Source: HGM13006 sp900757695 | GTDB taxonomy: Bacteria > Bacillota > Clostridia > Oscillospirales > Oscillospiraceae | Assembly (NCBI GenBank): GCA_959607825.1 | Contig: CAUHNW010000014.1 | Location: forward strand, 21,140 to 85,139 | DNA length: 64,000 bases | Direction of reading: 5' to 3' | Shown: one piece after another, positions 59,887-64,000 of the stretch | How the letters are laid out: every line of letters begins with the position of its first letter | Position numbering within the stretch: position 1 is the stretch's first letter | Notes under the pieces: generated by a model | What the model saw: only the letters and a program-made list of their open reading frames with translations | What the model was told of the DNA's origin: nothing | Database searches by the model: none | Translations under genes and position numbers: made by a program

Positions 59887-60747
59887 ATGAAAAGAATCAC
59901 ATTGATGCCCAATCCCTACCGGGATCGTGGCTATCAGATCACCCGTGCAACGGAGCAGCTTCTGCGTCAAAGCGGTGCGGAGGTGAAGATCTGCCTTCCC
60001 TTTCACGTGGATCGGAGCCATGAGCTTCCAAGAGATCTGCGCTTTCTCTCCATGGAGGAGGCACTGCGGGAGTGTCAGGGCCTTGTGTGCTTCGGCGGAG
60101 ACGGTACGATCCTCCATGCGGCTCGGCTGGTGGGCAATAAGAATATTCCGCTGCTGGGTGTCAACACTGGCTCCATGGGCTTTATGGCGGAGCTGGAGAG
60201 CAATGAGCTTCCGCTGGTGCTGAAGCTGGTCACCGGTGATTTTACGCTGGATCAGCGGATGATGATCCATGTGGCGGTAAAGCGGAATGGCCGGGTGATC
60301 TATGAGGACAACGCCCTGAACGATGCAGTGGTCACCAAGGGAGCGGTGGCGCGCGTGATCCAGATGTCCATTTCCGTGGACGGGCAGGAGGCCATGGAGT
60401 TTGACGGGGATGGCATCGTCCTGTCTACCCCCACGGGAACTACAGCCTATTCCATGTCCGCCGGAGGCCCCATTGTGGAGCCGGGTGCGGAGAACATTAT
60501 CGTTACACCCATTTGCGCACACAGCATGTCCATTCGGTCACTGGTGCTGTCCAGAGAACGGAATATCGTTACCCGCATTGGCCGAATCGGGAAGCGGAGC
60601 GCATTCCTGTCGGTGGATGGCGGCAAAGCCTTCCGGCTCAGTGCCGAGGATGAGGTAGTCGTGACGGCATCCGGCAGAAAGATTTCGCTGATACGTCTAA
60701 AGGGAACCAGCTTCTATGGGGTTCTCAACCATAAGTTTCAGGGGTGA
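59887..60747 (+). CDS. nadK: NAD kinase
   Basis: 286 aa, makes NADP from NAD and ATP. It has the CFGGDGTILHAAR (GGDG) motif, GVNTGSMGFMAEL, NDAVVTKG and the TPTGTTAYSMSAGGPIVEP signature. GTGAGG precedes the ATG. argR begins six bases downstream of its stop. Confidence 0.96.
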   Translation: MKRITLMPNPYRDRGYQITRATEQLLRQSGAEVKICLPFHVDRSHELPRDLRFLSMEEALRECQGLVCFGGDGTILHAARLVGNKNIPLLGVNTGSMGFMAELESNELPLVLKLVTGDFTLDQRMMIHVAVKRNGRVIYEDNALNDAVVTKGAVARVIQMSISVDGQEAMEFDGDGIVLSTPTGTTAYSMSAGGPIVEPGAENIIVTPICAHSMSIRSLVLSRERNIVTRIGRIGKRSAFLSVDGGKAFRLSAEDEVVVTASGRKISLIRLKGTSFYGVLNHKFQG

Positions 60748-60752
60748 TGACT

Positions 60753-61211
60753 ATGAAAAGCCAGCGGCAGGCAAAGATTCTTGAAATCATCGGAAAGCGG
60801 GACATCGAGACCCAGGAGCAGCTGCTCTCTGCCTTGGAAGAGAGCGGGTTCCGCAGCACTCAGGCCACCATTTCCAGAGACATCAAGGATCTCAGAATCG
60901 TAAAAGAGCTCTCAGATTCCGGCAGCTATCGGTATACCGTTCAGCAGGCGGAATCTGCATCCTTTGTATCACGGCTCAACAACATCTTTCATGAGTGCGT
61001 GGTAAAGCTGGATCATGCGCAGAATATCGTGGTGATCCATACGCTGCCGGGGCTGGCGTCCGCTGCCTGCTCTGCGGTGGATGGCATGGATATCGGCTAT
61101 GTAGTCGGGACGATTGCAGGCGATGATACGGGGCTGATTCTCATGCGGGATTCGGATTATGCCAGAGAATTTTGCGAAGAACTTCGAGGGATCATCAACA
61201 GAGCGAGGTAG
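60753..61211 (+). CDS. argR: Arginine repressor
   Basis: 152 aa hexameric regulator of arginine metabolism. The winged HTH is RQAKILEIIGKRDIETQEQLLSALEESGFRSTQATISRDIKDL, and the C-terminal oligomerisation/arginine-binding domain has GTIAGDDTGLILMRD. ATG 60753 follows AGGGGTGAT; earlier GTG/ATG codons overlap that site. In the conserved Bacillota order it precedes recN, as here. Confidence 0.95.
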   Translation: MKSQRQAKILEIIGKRDIETQEQLLSALEESGFRSTQATISRDIKDLRIVKELSDSGSYRYTVQQAESASFVSRLNNIFHECVVKLDHAQNIVVIHTLPGLASAACSAVDGMDIGYVVGTIAGDDTGLILMRDSDYAREFCEELRGIINRAR

Positions 61212-61216
61212 GAGCC

Positions 61217-62878
61217 ATGCTGGAACTGCTGCACATTGAGAACATTGCGGTGATCGAACGGGCGGATATTACGTTCCGTCCGGGGTTTAATGCGCTTACC
61301 GGCGAGACCGGCGCAGGCAAATCCATTGTCATTGACGCCATTTCGGCCATATTGGGGCAGCGTGCTTACCGGGACGCCATTCGTACCGGGGCCGATCGTG
61401 CCTTTATCAGTGCAGTGTTTCAAAAGGTGCCGGAGTACCCCTGGTTTCGGGAAAATGCCGTTCCGCTGGAGGGCGGCGAGGTTCTGATTCAGCGGGAGAT
61501 CTTTGCAGACGGCCGGAATGTATGCCGGGTCAACGGGGTGCCGGTGACGGTGTCGATCCTTCGGGGACTGGGACAGCAGCTGATCCAGATCCATGGGCAG
61601 CATGACTCGGCGCAGCTTTTTGACGAGAACAATCACCTTACCATGCTGGATGCCTTTGCGGATCATGGGGAACTCATGGAGACCTACCGGACGGCTTTTT
61701 TGGAGATGGACGGCATTCGGAAGCGGATCCGTGCCCTGCAGATGGACGAGGCGGAAAAAACCCGGCGCATGGAGAATCTGACCTTTCAGATTCAGGAGAT
61801 CCAGCGGGCGGAGCTGAAGCCCGGTGAGGATCAGGAGCTGGAGGAAAAGCGCAAGCTCATGCGCAGCGGCGAAAAGCTCATGACTGCCCTCAGTGAAGCT
61901 ACGGCGGCGCTGTATGGGGGCGATGATACGGACGGAGCCGTTTCCATGATCTCCGGGGCCCAGCATGCCCTTGGCATGGTGGCGGACGTGTCCGATGCCA
62001 TCGGCGAGGCCTATCAGCAGGTCACAGAGCTGAGCTACAGCGTTGTGGATGCGGCGGAACGGGTGCGGGATCTCCGGGACAGCTTTGATTTTTCTCCCGG
62101 AGAGCTGGAAGCGGTGGAGTCCAGACTGGACGTGATCCATCGGCTTCGCCGGAAGTATGGGGCGACCTGTGAGGATATCCTTGCCTATGAGGCCCGGTGC
62201 CGGAAGGAGCTGGATGAGATCCAGATGGCCGATGATACCATTGCCCAGCTTCAGGCGCAGTTCCGGGTCAAGGCCAAGGCGGCAAAGGCACTGGCGGCCC
62301 AGCTTACCGAGAGCCGGAAAAAGGCAGCAGGGCTGTTTGAACAGCGGCTGATCTCCGAGCTTCGGCAGCTGGATATGCCCAGAGTGCAGTTTGTCTGTGA
62401 GCTGACGCCCCTTCGGCATTTGGAAGAGACCGGCGGAGATGGGTGCCGGTTTATGATGTCTGCCAATATGGGCGAGGAGCTCCGGCAGATGAACCGGGTG
62501 GCCTCCGGCGGTGAGCTGGCCCGCATTATGCTGGCCATGAAGAATGTTCTGTCGGAAAAGGATCATATTCCCACCATGATCTTCGATGAGGTGGACACCG
62601 GCGTATCGGGCCGTGCGGCCCAGAAGGTGGCGGAAAAGCTCCAAAGCGTGTCCCGGGGCAAGCAGGTGCTGGTGGTGACCCATCTGCCCCAGATTGCGGC
62701 CATGGCGGACACCCATTTCCAGATCTCCAAGGCGGAGCAGGGGGGACGTACCTATACCAGCGTGACCCCGCTGAATCTCATGGGTCGGAAGGAAGAAATT
62801 GCCCGGCTCATCGGCGGTGCCCGGATCACGGAGAATACCCTGAAAAGCGCCGAGGAAATGCTTCGGGTCAAATCCTGA
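61217..62878 (+). CDS. recN: DNA repair protein RecN
   Basis: 553 aa SMC-like ATPase for double-strand break repair. It has the N-terminal LLHIENIAVIERADITF, Walker A ALTGETGAGKS, long coiled-coil arms (about residues 160-370), the ABC signature RVASGGELARIMLAM and Walker B MIFDEVDTGVSGRAA. ATG 61217 follows GTAGGAG. spoIVB and spo0A, which follow recN in spore-forming relatives, are not next. Confidence 0.97.
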   Translation: MLELLHIENIAVIERADITFRPGFNALTGETGAGKSIVIDAISAILGQRAYRDAIRTGADRAFISAVFQKVPEYPWFRENAVPLEGGEVLIQREIFADGRNVCRVNGVPVTVSILRGLGQQLIQIHGQHDSAQLFDENNHLTMLDAFADHGELMETYRTAFLEMDGIRKRIRALQMDEAEKTRRMENLTFQIQEIQRAELKPGEDQELEEKRKLMRSGEKLMTALSEATAALYGGDDTDGAVSMISGAQHALGMVADVSDAIGEAYQQVTELSYSVVDAAERVRDLRDSFDFSPGELEAVESRLDVIHRLRRKYGATCEDILAYEARCRKELDEIQMADDTIAQLQAQFRVKAKAAKALAAQLTESRKKAAGLFEQRLISELRQLDMPRVQFVCELTPLRHLEETGGDGCRFMMSANMGEELRQMNRVASGGELARIMLAMKNVLSEKDHIPTMIFDEVDTGVSGRAAQKVAEKLQSVSRGKQVLVVTHLPQIAAMADTHFQISKAEQGGRTYTSVTPLNLMGRKEEIARLIGGARITENTLKSAEEMLRVKS

Positions 62879-62893
62879 ATACGGAAGAAATAC

Positions 62894-62923
62894 AGCGTTG
62901 CAGGCTTGCCTGCGGCGCTTTTT
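62894..62923 (+). terminator. recN terminator
   Basis: An 11-bp stem (62894-62904 with 62909-62919, two G-U pairs) with TTTTT. Its 3' arm can instead pair with 62929-62939. Confidence 0.7.
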
Positions 62924-62924
62924 C

Positions 62925-62953
62925 TTGCAAAAGCGCCGCTGCTATGGTACACT
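62925..62953 (+). promoter_or_regulatory. folD promoter
   Basis: TTGCAA (62925-62930), 17-base spacer, TACACT (62948-62953) with an extended TGG, overlapping the recN terminator tail. Confidence 0.65.
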
Positions 62954-63005
62954 ATCGTTATCGTATCTTACATTTTCCCGGTGGAGAAGCTCAGGAGGTT
63001 TATCA

Positions 63006-63857
63006 ATGGCGACGAATTTAGACGGAAAGACACTGTCCATGCAGTGCAAGGAAGATATTAAAAAGCAGGCCGAGGCGCTGGCGGAAAAGGGCTTCCGGCC
63101 CGGTATGGCCGTGGTGCTGGTGGGGGAAAACCCCGCCTCCAAGGTCTATGTGCGCAATAAGGAGAAGGATTGTCAGGAGTGCGGCATTTACAGCGCCATG
63201 TACCATCTCCCGGAGGAGACCACGGAGCAGGAGCTGCTGGAGCTTCTCGACACGCTGAACCATGATCCCAAGATCAACGGCATTCTGGTGCAGCTGCCGC
63301 TGCCCAAGCAGATCGATTCCCAGAAGGTCATCGAGGCCATTGACCCCATCAAGGATGTGGATGCCTTCCATCCCACCAATGTGGGCTATCTGACCCAGGG
63401 CATGCCCCGGTTTGCCCCCTGCACGCCCGCCGGAATCGTAAGGCTTATGGAAGCCTATCACATCGACCCGGCTGGGAAGCACTGCGTGGTCATTGGCCGG
63501 AGCAACATTGTAGGAAAGCCCATGGCCCTGCTGCTGCTCCAGCGGAACGGCACTGTGACCATCTGCCATTCCGGTACCAAGGATCTCAAGGCCCAGACGC
63601 TTCAGGCAGATATTCTCATTTCTGCTGTGGGCAAAACCGGATTTGTGACGGCGGACATGGTGAAGGATGGCGCCGTTGTCATTGATGTTGCCATGAACCG
63701 CAATGCTGAAGGTAAGCTCTGCGGGGACGTGGATTATCCTGCGGTGGCAGAGAAGGCCAGCGCCATTACGCCGGTTCCCGGCGGCGTAGGCCCCATGACC
63801 CGGCTGATGCTGCTGGAAAACACCCTCACGGCTTGCAGACTGCAAAACCAGCTTTAA
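63006..63857 (+). CDS. folD: Methylenetetrahydrofolate dehydrogenase/cyclohydrolase
   Basis: 283 aa bifunctional enzyme of one-carbon folate metabolism (NADP-linked dehydrogenase plus cyclohydrolase). It shows VGENPASKVYVRNKEKDCQECG with the catalytic Tyr and Lys (YVRNKEK), GILVQLPLPKQID, DVDAFHPTNVG, VIGRSNIVGKPMA and the terminal TPVPGGVGPMTRLMLLENT. ATG 63006 follows CAGGAGG. It has its own promoter and a terminator-like stem after it. Confidence 0.97.
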   Translation: MATNLDGKTLSMQCKEDIKKQAEALAEKGFRPGMAVVLVGENPASKVYVRNKEKDCQECGIYSAMYHLPEETTEQELLELLDTLNHDPKINGILVQLPLPKQIDSQKVIEAIDPIKDVDAFHPTNVGYLTQGMPRFAPCTPAGIVRLMEAYHIDPAGKHCVVIGRSNIVGKPMALLLLQRNGTVTICHSGTKDLKAQTLQADILISAVGKTGFVTADMVKDGAVVIDVAMNRNAEGKLCGDVDYPAVAEKASAITPVPGGVGPMTRLMLLENTLTACRLQNQL

Positions 63858-63861
63858 GAAC

Positions 63862-63890
63862 AAGGCTTCGGCATAGAATGCCGAAGCCTT
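63862..63890 (+). terminator. Stem-loop after folD
   Basis: A perfect 13-bp stem (63862-63874 with 63878-63890) right after the stop; no T-run follows. The last 110 bases of the window hold only short GC-rich repeats (GGGGCGCACCCC, TTTGCTG/CAGCAAA) and no gene I can support. Confidence 0.6.
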
Positions 63891-64000
63891 ACAGTCGGTC
63901 AAAAAAGCCTCGCAGAGTTTGCTGCCTTAGCAGCAAATAAAATTCAATTCATTTTGTGGAGGGGCGCACCCCAGGGTGGCTTCTCTTGCCCCTGCGGGGC

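Noticed and set aside
62879..63005. THF riboswitch ahead of folD
   Set aside because: The gap is too short for the known fold and is filled by a terminator and promoter.
63891..64000. A gene entering from the right edge
   Set aside because: Short open frames exist on both strands, but none has a ribosome site or recognisable motif.
1..64000. CRISPR arrays, insertion sequences, prophage or integrative-element genes
   Set aside because: No spaced direct repeats, transposase, integrase or phage structural motif was seen in any open frame.

Overview
The window looks like a chromosomal segment of an obligately anaerobic, low-complexity Bacillota (Clostridia, most likely an Oscillospirales-type gut bacterium). 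Pointers are: an anaerobic class III ribonucleotide reductase with its radical SAM activase, a T-box leader on pheST, an OLE RNA with its OapA-like partner between ispA and dxs, the paired B12-binding-type radical SAM genes typical of Clostridia, a clostridial sigma/anti-sigma pair, monoderm-type lipoproteins and an LtaS-like phosphoglycerol transferase. Base composition is moderately GC-rich. No phage, insertion sequence, CRISPR array or rRNA is seen. recN is followed by folD, not by the spoIVB-spo0A pair that follows it in spore formers, and no sporulation gene is recognised here, which hints at a non-sporulating lineage (inference).

Layout. 1-2340: a truncated solute-binding lipoprotein gene and rnpB, both on the minus strand. 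2496-10775: a plus-strand run of murD, three tandem M42 peptidase paralogues (the middle one without its catalytic residues), a YnbB-type PLP enzyme, ispD, ispF, a DUF3343-like protein and a class V aminotransferase. 10912-13529: cdaA, cdaR and an RseC-like gene. 13706-16909: an orphan solute-binding lipoprotein and an ArsB/NhaD-type permease. 16974-22390: gdhA, and pheST behind a T-box leader (minus). 22537-26321: a small membrane protein, the nnrE-nnrD fusion, a lipoprotein and alr. 26375-27794: two minus genes, one ThyX-like. 27955-30791: a DEAD-box helicase, a divergent DprA and a VanS-like sensor stub. 31039-34748: nrdD, nrdG, dut and a membrane protein behind candidate NrdR boxes. 34939-39163: an LtaS-like enzyme and a sigma factor with its membrane partner. 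39265-40045: a YbaK deacylase and a TSCPD protein. 40100-41340: lysR and its partner. 41481-44542: the metQNI methionine importer. 44603-46592: a beta-helix protein and a decayed, hairpin-rich interval. 46593-52024: a zinc ribbon protein, two radical SAM-associated genes, tRNA-Pro, an FMN-binding protein, MazF and a TepA-like protease. 52151-63857: nusB, a Kae1-like gene, xseA, xseB, ispA, OLE RNA, oapA, dxs, tlyA, nadK, argR, recN and folD.

The most striking locus is the methionine importer. Its binding protein MetQ (41847-42773) is a natural circular permutant: after the lipoprotein signal it begins with what is normally the second half of MetQ and ends with what is normally the first half. 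The gene sits behind a consensus promoter, a 33-residue leader ORF containing nine Met and four Cys, and an intrinsic terminator whose 5' arm can alternatively pair with the end of the leader ORF. That is the layout of ribosome-mediated attenuation by methionine, not the S-box or Met T-box control usual in Bacillota.

Metabolic links: ispD, ispF, dxs and ispA supply isoprenoids by the MEP pathway; murD and alr supply peptidoglycan; nrdD, nrdG, dut and possibly the ThyX-like protein belong to DNA precursor supply; xseA/xseB, recN, the DprA-like protein and nadK/argR form housekeeping clusters with overlapping genes. Promoters of the form TTGCAA/TTGACA-17-TATAAT are easy to see, and most transcription units end in clear intrinsic terminators.
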